From NCBI RefSeq assembly GCF_013449725.1, contig NZ_JACCFF010000007.1, positions 1 through 64,000 on the forward strand: a stretch of DNA of 64,000 nt, read 5' to 3'. The position numbers and the translations under genes are program-made. The notes beneath the pieces were generated by a model. It was not told where the DNA came from. It did no database searches and worked only from the letters and a program-made list of their open reading frames with translations. The DNA comes from Mycobacteroides sp. LB1 (GTDB lineage: Bacteria > Actinomycetota > Actinomycetes > Mycobacteriales > Mycobacteriaceae). This document shows positions 7,857 through 15,557 of this stretch, one piece after another (the first letter of the stretch is position 1; every line of letters begins with the position of its first letter).

Positions 7857-7932
7857 GGGGCTATAGCGCAGTTGGTAGCGCGTCTCGTTCGCATCGAGAA
7901 GGTCGGGAGTTCGATTCTCCCTAGCTCCACCA
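7857..7932 (+). tRNA. tRNA-Ala (anticodon CGC)
   Basis: A full cloverleaf can be folded: acceptor GGGGCTA pairs with TAGCTCC, D-arm GCGC-AGTTGGTA-GCGC, anticodon stem TCTCG/CGAGA around loop TTCGCAT giving anticodon CGC, and T-arm GGGAG-TTCGATT-CTCCC. Discriminator A and an encoded CCA follow. It reads GCG alanine codons, frequent in this high-GC genome. Confidence 0.97.
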
Positions 7933-7934
7933 TG

Positions 7935-7960
7935 AAGCCCCCGCTAGTCGGGGGTTTTTC
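7935..7960 (+). terminator. Rho-independent terminator after tRNA-Ala
   Basis: A C5/G5 stem with a short loop (arms near 7938-7942 and 7950-7954) is followed directly by TTTTTC, beginning three bases after the tRNA CCA. It is a textbook intrinsic terminator for the tRNA transcript. Confidence 0.88.
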
Positions 7961-7997
7961 TTTGGCCGACGGGTCCAGCGCTCGTGGCAGTGCTCAT

Positions 7998-8228
7998 TTA
8001 CTCGTCGGGTTCGCCAACAGATTCGGGCTTTTCCTCAGTGTTGGGCTTCGTAGTGCGGCCAGGATTGCCAATACGGCGGTTGAGCGCAAATACGGGCCCC
8101 GCCGCCCGTGCCACCAGGGGTGGTATCGCCTGTCTTGCTCTGCGGGTGTTGAAGAGCCCTGAATTCATGCCGACACCGATAAGTGTCATCGCCACGATCA
8201 CTGCTATCCCGACGAACGTTGTCGTCAT
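7998..8228 (-). CDS. Small single-pass membrane protein, unknown function
   Basis: A 76-residue protein starting MTTTFVGIAVIVAMTLIGVG, an N-terminal membrane helix (about 4-22), then a short basic region (RRARQAIPPLVARAAGPVFAL) and a hydrophilic acidic tail ending in EPDE. I do not recognise the family. A GTG three codons upstream (8237) is an alternative start. It lies between tRNA-Ala and another small membrane protein gene on the same strand. Coding status rests on the consistent reading frame and topology, not on homology. Confidence 0.65.
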   Translation of the reverse strand: MTTTFVGIAVIVAMTLIGVGMNSGLFNTRRARQAIPPLVARAAGPVFALNRRIGNPGRTTKPNTEEKPESVGEPDE

Positions 8229-8284
8229 ACGCCCCACAGTATCGTCATGCGCTGACCTGCGCCCCGAGCTGTTGGTGCTGGCGA

Positions 8285-8560
8285 TCAGGACTGATAGAGG
8301 CGCCGAGCCCCTAGCCAGCCGATCCCGGCCACCGCGGCGGGGACGGCAAATATTGCTAGCAGGACCGGGAGCTCCTCGGCGACTCCGTACCCCGCCTCGA
8401 AGACTCCGACGCCCATGTTGAACACAGCAACGCCGGCCCAGGCGACCAGGAAGTGCGTGACGGCGCTCTGTATCCCTACCTTCTTGACCAAGGCGCCGAC
8501 GGCAAGGAACGCCAGTGCTGCGATAACTCCGACGATGATGATGATCGCGGTCCGGCTCAT
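8285..8560 (-). CDS. Small multi-pass membrane protein, unknown function
   Basis: A 91-residue protein with three predicted hydrophobic helices (about 4-24, 34-56 and 64-84) and almost no soluble part. The ATG at 8560 starts MSRTAIIIIVGVIAALAF; the frame extends upstream but the extra N-terminal part is Arg-rich and overlaps the start of the divergent MBL hydrolase gene, so it is unlikely to be translated. No family is recognised. The gene is divergent from the hydrolase at 8632. Confidence 0.7.
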   Translation of the reverse strand: MSRTAIIIIVGVIAALAFLAVGALVKKVGIQSAVTHFLVAWAGVAVFNMGVGVFEAGYGVAEELPVLLAIFAVPAAVAGIGWLGARRLYQS

Positions 8561-8631
8561 AGCGATGAACCTTAGGTCATGTGATGCTCGACGGGGCAAC
8601 ATCATGTCCCCCGCCACGTAGCCTTGCGTGC

Positions 8632-9348
8632 GTGCCGACTCCCGATCTGCAGCAGCTCGCGCCCGCGCTGTACCGCCTGCGTATTCCGGGCGGCCGGGCG
8701 CACCTGCTGAATTGCTACTTGTGGCTCGGTTCCGACGGCGTGACGCTCGTCGATACCGGGTGGCCAAACAGCGCAGCGTTGATCGAACAGGCGCTGCACC
8801 ATCTTGGTAAGGACCGCGCAGACGTCAAGCGCATTGTGCTCACGCATTTTCACGAGGACCACGTCGGCGCTGCCGCGGAGATAGCCAGCTGGTCGACGGC
8901 CGATGTGATTGCGGGAGGGGCTGACTCGGCCTTCGTGACGGGAGACGGTCGCGGACCGGTGCCAGTGCTGACCGAAGGGGAGCGGGCCCTGCACCCGGGA
9001 TTCGACGAGCCGCCGCACGGTCCGGCGTGCCGTGTCGACCGTCCCGTGCGCGATGGTGACGTTATGGACTTCGCTGGCGGTGCGCGCGTCATCGAGGTGC
9101 CCGGTCACACTCCGGGCAGTATCGCGCTCTACTTGCCGGAAGCCGATGCCGTGCTGACGGGCGATTCGGTGGCCGAGTTCAACGGGCAGGTCATCCTCGG
9201 CGTCTTCAACACCGACCGGGAAGCCGCGATGAACTCCCTGGCCAGGCTCGCTGTCACGGGCGCCCAGATCGCCGGTTTCGGCCATGGTGAGGCCGTACTG
9301 GAGAACGCCGGCGATCGGATCGCCGCGGCCATCGACGCCTTCAAATAG
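8632..9348 (+). CDS. MBL-fold metallo-hydrolase
   Basis: A 238-residue cytoplasmic metallo-beta-lactamase-fold hydrolase. The metal motif HFHEDHVG (HxHxDH) is near residue 75, VIEVPGHTPGSIALYLPEAD supplies the next His, and TGDSV the bridging Asp, with a final His in GFGHGEAV. The N-terminus (LYRLRIPGGRAHLLNCYLWL) is typical of glyoxalase-II-like hydrolases acting on thioesters, lactones or similar. Substrate cannot be assigned. GTG at 8632 gives a normal-length N-terminus; the frame also contains an upstream GTG at 8581 that would overlap the divergent gene. Confidence 0.93.
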   Translation: MPTPDLQQLAPALYRLRIPGGRAHLLNCYLWLGSDGVTLVDTGWPNSAALIEQALHHLGKDRADVKRIVLTHFHEDHVGAAAEIASWSTADVIAGGADSAFVTGDGRGPVPVLTEGERALHPGFDEPPHGPACRVDRPVRDGDVMDFAGGARVIEVPGHTPGSIALYLPEADAVLTGDSVAEFNGQVILGVFNTDREAAMNSLARLAVTGAQIAGFGHGEAVLENAGDRIAAAIDAFK

Positions 9349-9395
9349 CCGGCACCGTCCAGGTTTTTCCCAGGTTGGCAGTTCACACTCTGCAG

Positions 9396-10034
9396 ATGAC
9401 GCGGACGCGTTGGGCCGGGTTGGGTCTCATTGCAATGGCTTGGGTGGCTGGGTGTGCGCATCCGGCGAGTCCGGTCGCGGAACAGCCGCCCACCCCGGAG
9501 ATTGCCGAACTCAATGTCAGTGCGGCGGCAGCGGATTCACTGTTCGCCGGGCTCGACGAGGTCAAGTTCCTGGGTTTCCCGACGGCAGACACGACGCACA
9601 CCGAGACCGCACCGATCTCCGGACCCGGCATCGACCCCGGGCAGCCCTGTGGGTTGTTGCGTGCCGTGACGTCGCAGGGTGACCTGGGCGATGGTTGGCA
9701 GGCATTCCGTCAGTTGTCCATCGGCAGCACGACGAACCGGTCTCAGGTGCTGCGCGAAGCCATCGCGATCTTTCCGGACAAGCCCGCCGCCCAAACCGAA
9801 TTTCACCGGCTGACAGAGGCATTCAGCAAATGCAAGGCGCAGTCTGCTGACCCGAACGCGTTCGGTATGCACAACCCGATCACACTCGAGTGGGCCGATA
9901 ACGCGGGCGCCACGGACGTACATACCACCGGAAACGTGGTGTATGAGGTGACCTCCTCGGGGGCAACCGATAACCCCGAGGTCGCCGGCCAGGTGGCCAA
10001 CCAGATGAAGACCAACATCATCGACCCTGCTTAG
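9396..10034 (+). CDS. Lipoprotein with PknH_C-like sensor domain
   Basis: A 212-residue secreted lipoprotein. The signal peptide ends with lipobox VAGC (Cys near residue 20), so the mature protein is probably anchored on the outer face of the plasma membrane. The rest resembles the PknH extracellular sensor-type domain found in many mycobacterial lipoproteins: a Pro/Asp-rich lead, QPCGLL, GDGWQAFRQL, an IFPDKPAAQTEFHRL stretch and FSKCKAQ; the two later Cys likely form a disulfide. Ligand unknown. ATG at 9396 is preferred over an upstream TTG because it starts the signal peptide. Confidence 0.82.
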   Translation: MTRTRWAGLGLIAMAWVAGCAHPASPVAEQPPTPEIAELNVSAAAADSLFAGLDEVKFLGFPTADTTHTETAPISGPGIDPGQPCGLLRAVTSQGDLGDGWQAFRQLSIGSTTNRSQVLREAIAIFPDKPAAQTEFHRLTEAFSKCKAQSADPNAFGMHNPITLEWADNAGATDVHTTGNVVYEVTSSGATDNPEVAGQVANQMKTNIIDPA

Positions 10035-10064
10035 AACCACCGCTGGAGTAGGTACTGTCCCGGT

Positions 10065-10826
10065 GTGCTTACAGAGCTGTATCACGGTGCGATCATCTTC
10101 CTGATCGTGCTGGCCGTCGTCACCTTCATCAGCGGCTTCTGGTTGACCAATCCCTATGGCCGCTTCGCCAAGCCCGGTGAGAAGTTCACCGCGCCCGCGA
10201 AGATCGGGTGGTTGACCTTCGAATGCCCGCAGTGGTGGGCGTTCACCGTCACCTTCTGGACTGTCGCGCACCACCACGGCGCACCGGCGCTGGTGTTGTA
10301 TGTGTTGTGGCAGTGTCACTATCTGTACCGCGGACTGATCTATCCGCTCTCCCGTAAAGACAGCGGAAAACGCTTTCCTTACAGCGGGATTGCGTTTGGC
10401 TTCGTCTTCAACGCGGTCAATGGTTTCGCCAACGGATGTGCGGTCGCGTTTGCCGCGCATCTGCAGACCGCGGCCTGGTTCACCGACCCCCGGTTCATCC
10501 TGGGCGTGATCGTCGCCGTCACCGGATGGATCGTGAACTTCCAGGCCGACCGCATTCTCATCAACCTGCGGGCCGACGGATTCGATGGTTACCGGATCCC
10601 GTATGGCGGCGCGTTCCGTTGGGTGTCGGCGGCCAACTACTTCGGCGAGATCATCCTGTGGGCAGGCTGGGCGCTGATGGCGTGGACGCTGCCCGGCTTG
10701 ATTTTCGTGGTGTTCTCGATCGCCAATCTGCTGCCGCGCGCGCTCTCGATCCATCGCTGGTACCGGGAGACGTTCCCTGACGAGTACCCGTGCGAGCGCA
10801 GGGCTATCGTTCCTGGGCTGCTGTAG
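10065..10826 (+). CDS. Steroid 5-alpha-reductase-like membrane protein
   Basis: A 253-residue integral membrane protein with about six or seven hydrophobic helices. The C-terminal third carries the steroid 5-alpha-reductase signature: NFQADRILINLR, GYRIPYGGAFRWVSAANYFG, then PRALSIHRWYRETFPDEYP ending in the short basic tail. This is notably like eukaryotic SRD5A1, whose tail has HRFY and a PKSRKALIP end. Family members use NADPH to reduce 3-oxo-delta4-steroids or enoyl lipids. In a mycobacterium the likely substrates are sterols or polyprenols; this is inference. Start GTG at 10065, 30 bases after the lipoprotein gene. Confidence 0.85.
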   Translation: MLTELYHGAIIFLIVLAVVTFISGFWLTNPYGRFAKPGEKFTAPAKIGWLTFECPQWWAFTVTFWTVAHHHGAPALVLYVLWQCHYLYRGLIYPLSRKDSGKRFPYSGIAFGFVFNAVNGFANGCAVAFAAHLQTAAWFTDPRFILGVIVAVTGWIVNFQADRILINLRADGFDGYRIPYGGAFRWVSAANYFGEIILWAGWALMAWTLPGLIFVVFSIANLLPRALSIHRWYRETFPDEYPCERRAIVPGLL

Positions 10827-10872
10827 GGACCTAAGCCCCCGCCTTTACGCACTACTTCAAAACGTAAGCGAT

Positions 10873-10895
10873 TCGTGTAACACTGAGTTACACGA
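10873..10895. promoter_or_regulatory. Palindromic operator upstream of metal-dependent hydrolase
   Basis: Perfect 9-base arms TCGTGTAAC and GTTACACGA separated by 5 bases (actga), ending 21 bases before the ATG at 10917. Size and symmetry suit a TetR-family repressor. No regulator gene is adjacent, so the binding protein would act from elsewhere. Confidence 0.72.
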
Positions 10896-10916
10896 TCAAA
10901 GTGGAGGTGGTGCGAC

Positions 10917-11810
10917 ATGGCTGCTCCGGTAACGGCCTCATATCCGAAGACTCGACGCATCAAATTCTGGTTCGGCGACCCGGTTCCGATGCGAAGGCAC
11001 TTCGCCGATAACGACATCGCGTTGAGTCATGTCCTCGCGGGCGCCTCGGCGGTGTTCCCGCCGGGGGAGGAGTTCTTCGTCCGATCGGTGCGTCGCTACG
11101 CCGACAGGATCACCGAGCCGACGTTGAAGAAACGCGTCGCCGGATTCATCGGGCAGGAGGTCACCCACGGCCTGCATCATCGTGAGCTCAACGAGAAGCT
11201 CACAGAAATGGGCTATCGCAGCAAGATGGTCGAGACGATTGGTCGCCGCGCAGGCAAGGTCGAGGACTACGTCGACAAGTACCTGCCGAACATGGACCGC
11301 CTGAAGTACGCCAGGCTGACCATGCTTGCCGTCACCGCGGCCCTTGAGCATTACACCGCGGTCCTGGCCGAGCGCCTGCTGGAAAGCGGGGAGCTCCAAG
11401 CCATGGTGACCGACGACGAGGTGCGGAATCTGTTGTACTGGCACGCGATCGAGGAGCTGGAGCACAAATCGGTCGCCTTCGACGTCTATCGTGCGGTCGG
11501 CGGACCCGAATGGCTGCGGCGCGCGGTGATGGCCGTCATTTGGGCCGGAACCGTTCCTTTCGCCACAGGTGGCTCGTGGTTCTCCATCGCGTGGAGCGAT
11601 CCGGACGGACGTCGCCAGCTGGGGCGGGTGATCCGCGAGACGGTCGGGTTGATCCGTGGCCCCCTGCTCAACGACGGGATGATCCTTCGGCTGGCCGTCT
11701 ACATGAAGAAGGACTTCCATCCCGACGATCTCAACACCGATGCGCTGCTGGACCGGTGGAGCGCCGAGTTATTCGGTGCCGAGGGCACCTTGGTTGATCA
11801 TTTGAAGTAG
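10917..11810 (+). CDS. Putative metal-dependent hydrolase (COG3687 family)
   Basis: A 297-residue all-helical protein of the predicted metal-dependent hydrolase family (Pfam Metal_hydrol). Candidate metal ligands are seen in GQEVTHGLHHRELNE, ALEHYTAV and HAIEELEHKSVAFDVY, a repeated ExxH pattern as in di-iron carboxylate proteins. The fold and spacing would also fit a ferritin-like di-iron enzyme. Substrate unknown; many mycobacteria have several copies, often near lipid genes. ATG follows GGAGGTGGTG. A 9+9 palindrome directly upstream suggests repressor control. A perfect 16-bp hairpin ends the gene. Confidence 0.82.
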   Translation: MAAPVTASYPKTRRIKFWFGDPVPMRRHFADNDIALSHVLAGASAVFPPGEEFFVRSVRRYADRITEPTLKKRVAGFIGQEVTHGLHHRELNEKLTEMGYRSKMVETIGRRAGKVEDYVDKYLPNMDRLKYARLTMLAVTAALEHYTAVLAERLLESGELQAMVTDDEVRNLLYWHAIEELEHKSVAFDVYRAVGGPEWLRRAVMAVIWAGTVPFATGGSWFSIAWSDPDGRRQLGRVIRETVGLIRGPLLNDGMILRLAVYMKKDFHPDDLNTDALLDRWSAELFGAEGTLVDHLK

Positions 11811-11813
11811 AGA

Positions 11814-11850
11814 CAACAATGACCCGGGCTTGTGGCCCGGGTCATTGTTG
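11814..11850. terminator. Bidirectional terminator hairpin
   Basis: A perfect 16-base stem, arms 11814-11829 and 11835-11850 with core ATGACCCGGGC, and a 5-base loop. It sits in the 54-base gap between two convergent genes and could stop transcription from both sides. Confidence 0.85.
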
Positions 11851-11864
11851 GTTCCTGCTGCGGT

Positions 11865-12176
11865 TCAGCAGCTCAGTGCGACGTGCGCGACCTTGCGATC
11901 GACCGTCGGCACGGTGGTGGGGTTGTTCCGCACATCCCGGGCCGCCTGCACGTTGTTGACGGGCGACTCTTGTGTGACCGACTCGACGGTGCACTTGGTC
12001 AGGTCACCGGCGCCCGTCTTGGAGACGATCACTCGGTACCCGTTGGACTTGAGGTCATTGATGACGGTGTTGGCATCGCCCGATCCTGTCGGTCCGGCGA
12101 GCGCAACACTTGCCGATCCCAGCGACGCCCCGATGATGCCAGCTGCCGCAATACCTGCAAATAACAATTTCTTCAC
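11865..12176 (-). CDS. Small secreted two-Cys protein (paralogue of 12457-12780)
   Basis: A 103-residue exported protein. The GTG at 12176 (preceded by GGAGTG) starts a signal peptide KKLLFAGIAAAGIIGASLG ending ...ALAG. The mature part has DANTVINDLKSNGYRVIVSK, then a Cys in TKCTVESV and a final Cys as the last residue, which could pair. The same layout occurs in the neighbour at 12457-12780. The family name is not known to me; the pattern of a helix, a short beta hairpin and one disulfide suggests a small extracellular or envelope protein. A longer frame extends upstream but lacks coding character. Confidence 0.85.
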   Translation of the reverse strand: MKKLLFAGIAAAGIIGASLGSASVALAGPTGSGDANTVINDLKSNGYRVIVSKTGAGDLTKCTVESVTQESPVNNVQAARDVRNNPTTVPTVDRKVAHVALSC

Positions 12177-12456
12177 AATTTCACTCCTCTTTGCCTCGTT
12201 CCCCGTGGCCCAGGTGTTACGGCAATGTATCCGCGTACCACTCAAAGGCCTGACCCCGACGCTGAAAACCGGCTCTGAATCATCAACGTTCGTGAATCTA
12301 TCCAGTCCAACGCGGTAATACTCGGAATGATTCCCACTCGGGGAAATTAACGTCGAATTCATAGCCGGGTCTGCGCACTCTCTCAGGCGGCGCGGCTACA
12401 GGGCCTGCATGCAGGCGGCAGCCAGCGAACTGGCAAATCTAGTTAGGTAAGGCTAA
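12177..12456. other. 280-base gap between the two secreted paralogues
   Basis: No gene is seen. It contains the leader of the left gene, a palindrome CCTGCATGCAGG near 12405-12416 that could terminate the right gene, and an IdeR-box-like sequence at its right edge (12444-12462, listed separately). Confidence 0.45.
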
Positions 12457-12462
12457 CTACAC
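12444..12462. promoter_or_regulatory. Candidate IdeR (iron) box
   Basis: TTAGGTAAGGCTAACTACA matches the mycobacterial IdeR consensus (TTAGGTTAGGCTAACCTAA) at about 15 of 19 positions by my count. It overlaps the stop of the gene at 12457-12780 and lies ~270 bases upstream of the next gene in the same direction (start 12176), so it may drive or repress a transcript with a long leader. Confidence 0.45.
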
Positions 12463-12780
12463 GTTGCAGTTAAGTGAGATGTACACCAATCGATGGTCGA
12501 GTACCCGTACCGGCAGCACTAACCATTTACCGCTGGGCATCCAGGTCCGCTGATACTCGGTGCGGTAGACATCCTGCCCGTTGCGGATGTTCGACACGGT
12601 GCACTTGTTGGTGGGGGCGGAGCCGTTTCGGTCGACGATGACCTGGTAGCCCTGCGATTGGTACTGGTTGATGACCGACTGTGCGTCATCGGCGAGTGCC
12701 GTCCCGGGGGTAATGGCCATCAATGCGCCGACGCCCAATGCTGTCAGGCACAACTGACTCAGCCGAACCACCGTCTTCAT
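12457..12780 (-). CDS. Small secreted two-Cys protein (paralogue of 11865-12176)
   Basis: A 107-residue exported protein. ATG at 12780 opens a signal peptide (VVRLSQLCLTALGVGALMAI ... ALA). The mature part begins DDAQSVINQYQSQGYQVIVD and continues NKCTVSNIRNG, ending with YISLNCNV; the two Cys occupy the same places as in the neighbouring paralogue. A longer loop (YRTEYQRTWMPSGKW) distinguishes it. Likely an envelope or secreted protein of unknown role, duplicated from its neighbour. It is divergent from the lipoprotein gene at 12879. Confidence 0.85.
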   Translation of the reverse strand: MKTVVRLSQLCLTALGVGALMAITPGTALADDAQSVINQYQSQGYQVIVDRNGSAPTNKCTVSNIRNGQDVYRTEYQRTWMPSGKWLVLPVRVLDHRLVYISLNCNV

Positions 12781-12878
12781 CCCACACACCATCCTCACAG
12801 ATTTTAACGCTGGGCCACACAAGCATTGTTCCTCATAGGTGCAATCGTTTTTTCGTTCCGAATCGATACAGTGGCCGG

Positions 12879-13565
12879 GTGCTGAAGCCGGTGACCGTCA
12901 AGAGATGCGGAGTTTGGGGCGCCTGTGCGCTTGCGCTAGTCGTGTCGGGGTGCAGCCGAACCGTTCAGGATCCCGTCAACCACCATGTGAAGATCGGGAA
13001 CATCGCCTCGCTGAAAAGCCAGTTCGGGCCGGAGTTCACGGTCAAGGCGATGGAACCGGCGGGGATGGACCCCAAGATGCTCTCGCCCGCTCCACTGCCG
13101 CCGGGTATGACGGTCGACCCCGCTGGCTGTGCCAAGTACAGCGGCGGCAGCGCCGTCCCGGGTGGGCTCAAGGGGAACATGGCCGCGCTGACCGCGACCG
13201 GCGCGGGTAATCAATATGTGGCGGTCGCGGTGGAAACCTCGCAGGAGGTTCCCTTCGACCCCGCAGTGTCCGAGCAATGCAAGAAGGTCGACTTCCGCGG
13301 CAATGGGATTGTGGGACGCACCGAGGTGATCGACGCGCCCGCCATTGACGGCGCGCGCACGCTCGGCATGAAGCGCGACGTACTCAGTGGAACCTCCGGC
13401 AAGACGGTCGGCCAGGAGGTGTTGAACTACTCGGCCTATCTCGGCCGGTACATGGTGGTGGTCACGGTCAGCCCGGTCGCCGTTGGAAATGTTCCGCCCG
13501 CACCACCCGACGGTAAACGTGCATCGGATCTGCTGGTCAAGGCGGTTGCCGCCGTCCGGACCTAG
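12879..13565 (+). CDS. Lipoprotein, DUF5642-like
   Basis: A 228-residue lipoprotein. After a short basic start (VLKPVTVKRCGVWG) comes a hydrophobic segment with lipobox VSGC at about residue 24-27. The mature part reads NIASLKSQFGPEFTVKAMEP, then LPPGMTVDPAGCAKY and EQCKKVDFRG, with a likely Cys-Cys bridge; this resembles the DUF5642 mycobacterial lipoproteins, a tentative match. Function unknown. GTG at 12879 is chosen; GTG at 12891 is nearly as good. The longer frame upstream overlaps the divergent secreted gene and is not signal-like. Confidence 0.78.
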   Translation: MLKPVTVKRCGVWGACALALVVSGCSRTVQDPVNHHVKIGNIASLKSQFGPEFTVKAMEPAGMDPKMLSPAPLPPGMTVDPAGCAKYSGGSAVPGGLKGNMAALTATGAGNQYVAVAVETSQEVPFDPAVSEQCKKVDFRGNGIVGRTEVIDAPAIDGARTLGMKRDVLSGTSGKTVGQEVLNYSAYLGRYMVVVTVSPVAVGNVPPAPPDGKRASDLLVKAVAAVRT

Positions 13566-14182
13566 CGTACGTCGCGCGGTCGGTATTGCAGGCTGATGCG
13601 CGGCCCCACCGGTTTGGAGGTCTTGGGGATCGCGTGTTCCCAGGTTCGTTGGCAGGAGCCGCCCATCACCAAGAGGTCGCCGTGACCCACGTTGACGCGG
13701 ATCGAGTCACCGCCAAGTCGTGGCCGTAGCGCGAAAGTGCGTGTGGCGCCGATACTTACGATCGCCACCATGGTGTCTTCGCGCAGGCCGCGACCGATGG
13801 TATCGCCGTGCCAGGCGACGCTGTCGGTGCCGTCGCGGTACTGACACAGGCCCACTGTGGTGAACGGCTCGCCGAGCTCGTCGGTGTACTCGCCGTTGAG
13901 CCGATCGCAGATCGTCTCCAGTACCGGGTGTGGTGGTGCGCCCGCGGTCAGATCGTGGAAGCTGACCAGCCGGGGGACGTCGAGGGTGCGGTCGTACATG
14001 CGGCGACGCTCCGCCCGCCACGGCACCTGTGTCATGAGCTGGCCCATGAGATTGTCTGCACGTCCCAGCCATTCGTGGTGCACCTCAAGCCAAGCGTTGC
14101 CTGTCAATTGGCGGCGAGGGACCGGTGGGGCGCCGAACAGCGATGCCTGAACAGCGTGTTGTGCTGCGCGTGTCACCTCCAC
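13562..14182 (-). CDS. AlkB-type 2-oxoglutarate/Fe(II) dioxygenase
   Basis: About 206 residues. Oxidative demethylation enzyme that repairs alkylated DNA bases (1-meA, 3-meC) using Fe(II), O2 and 2-oxoglutarate. Metal ligands HxD are in VAWHGDTIG, the second His in TWEHAIPK, and the 2-oxoglutarate-binding Arg in GPRISLQYRPRDVR. PRLVSFHDLTAG and GLCQYRDGTDSVAW precede them, as in AlkB relatives. It corresponds to Rv1000c by position. The N-terminal start is uncertain among GTG codons at 14194, 14182 and 14176 and a TTG at 14215. Stop overlaps the lipoprotein stop by four bases; divergent from arcA. Confidence 0.92.
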   Translation of the reverse strand: MEVTRAAQHAVQASLFGAPPVPRRQLTGNAWLEVHHEWLGRADNLMGQLMTQVPWRAERRRMYDRTLDVPRLVSFHDLTAGAPPHPVLETICDRLNGEYTDELGEPFTTVGLCQYRDGTDSVAWHGDTIGRGLREDTMVAIVSIGATRTFALRPRLGGDSIRVNVGHGDLLVMGGSCQRTWEHAIPKTSKPVGPRISLQYRPRDVR

Positions 14183-14229
14183 ATCGTATCGCACACATGT
14201 TCGATTGCATGGCAAGCTAGCGTCATCTC

Positions 14230-15444
14230 ATGACGGATGCGCCAGTGCTGGGTGCCAATTCAGAGGTCGGACGGCTGCGGGCGGTTGTGTTGCACCGACC
14301 CGGTGACGAGCTCAAGCGGCTGACTCCGCGCAACAATGACCAACTGCTGTTCGACGGTCTGCCGTGGGTGGCACGTGCGCAGGAGGAGCACGACGCCTTC
14401 GCTGAGGTGTTGCGGTCCCGTGGTGTCGAGGTGCTGCTGCTCTCCGAGCTATTGCGCGAGGCGCTCGCCAGCGGTGCCGCCCGAGTGCAGGGCATCTCCG
14501 CGGCGGTCAACGCGCGCAGGCTGGGTTATGTTCTGGCGCAAGATCTTTCGGAGTACCTGAGGTCACTGGGTGCCGCCGATCTCGCATACGTGCTGATGTC
14601 CGGGATGACGTTCGACGAGCTGCCGGTTGGCGGCAAGGTGGCGCAGCCGTCGCTGGTGCGCACTATGCACCACGGATCGGATTTCGTCATCGAGCCTCTT
14701 CCGAACCTGCTGTTCACCCGCGACTCGTCGTTCTGGATCGGTCGCAAGTTCGCGATCACCTCGCTCGCGTTGCCGGCCCGGGTGCGCGAGACATCGCTCA
14801 CCGACCTGATCTATGCCCACCACCCGCGGTTCCTTGGGGTGCGTCGCGCCTACGAGTCGCATTCGGCTCCCGTCGAGGGCGGCGACGTGTTGCTGTTGGG
14901 TCCCGGTGTGGTGGCGGTCGGTGTGGGGGAGCGCACCACCCCTGCCGGTGCGGAAGCCTTGGCGCGCAGTCTGTTCGATGACGACCTGGCGCACACTGTG
15001 CTCGCGGTGCCCATCGCGCAGGAACGTGCGTCCATGCATCTGGACACCGTCTGCACCATGGTCGACACCGATGCCGTCGTGATGTATCCGGCAATACAGG
15101 ATTCGCTGTCGGCGTTTACCATCCGTCGCTCCGATGCTGGTGTCAGCATCTCGGGTTCGGCGCCATTCGTGGAAGCGGCGGCTGATGCGATGGGCATCGG
15201 CAAGCTGCGCGTCATCGATACCGGGCTGGATCCCGTTACCGCTGAGCGCGAGCAGTGGGATGACGGCAACAACACCCTGGCGTTGGCGCCCGGTGTCGTC
15301 GTCGCCTACGAGCGCAACGTGGAAACGAATGCGCGCCTGGAGGCCTCGGGTGTTGAGGTGCTGGCCATCTCGGCATCGGAGCTGGGCACCGGCCGGGGTG
15401 GGCCGCGGTGCATGTCCTGCCCGGTATCCCGCGACTTCATCTGA
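14230..15444 (+). CDS. arcA: Arginine deiminase
   Basis: A 404-residue enzyme hydrolysing L-arginine to citrulline and ammonia. Guanidino-modifying signatures are all present: PNLLFTRDSSFWIG, EGGDVLLLG, the catalytic His in MHLDTVCTM, and the catalytic Cys near residue 397 in GGPRCMSCPVSRD at the C-terminus. ATG at 14230. Neither ornithine carbamoyltransferase nor carbamate kinase of a complete ADI pathway is nearby, so it probably supports nitrogen acquisition or acid tolerance rather than fermentation. It is Rv1001-like in position. A perfect 13-bp hairpin separates it from the convergent pmt. Confidence 0.97.
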   Translation: MTDAPVLGANSEVGRLRAVVLHRPGDELKRLTPRNNDQLLFDGLPWVARAQEEHDAFAEVLRSRGVEVLLLSELLREALASGAARVQGISAAVNARRLGYVLAQDLSEYLRSLGAADLAYVLMSGMTFDELPVGGKVAQPSLVRTMHHGSDFVIEPLPNLLFTRDSSFWIGRKFAITSLALPARVRETSLTDLIYAHHPRFLGVRRAYESHSAPVEGGDVLLLGPGVVAVGVGERTTPAGAEALARSLFDDDLAHTVLAVPIAQERASMHLDTVCTMVDTDAVVMYPAIQDSLSAFTIRRSDAGVSISGSAPFVEAAADAMGIGKLRVIDTGLDPVTAEREQWDDGNNTLALAPGVVVAYERNVETNARLEASGVEVLAISASELGTGRGGPRCMSCPVSRDFI

Positions 15445-15445
15445 T

Positions 15446-15508
15446 GCCGACACGCCGTCTTATGGCGAACTTGTGCGAGACGAACACGCCGCAACACGGC
15501 GTGTCGGC
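15446..15508. terminator. Bidirectional hairpin between arcA and pmt
   Basis: Perfect 13-base arms GCCGACACGCCGT (15446-15458) and ACGGCGTGTCGGC (15496-15508) enclose a 37-base loop in the convergent gap. There is no T-run. A long-loop palindrome of this kind may be a dispersed intergenic repeat as well as a terminator. Confidence 0.6.
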
Positions 15509-15557
15509 GGTTGGGGCGGCCGCTTCTAGCGCGGCCCCTTTTCGGCGGCGTCGGAAA

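Noticed and set aside
7857..7932. tRNA-Ala as a prophage attachment site
   Set aside because: No integrase, direct repeat of the tRNA end or phage-like genes follow; a terminator and small membrane genes do.
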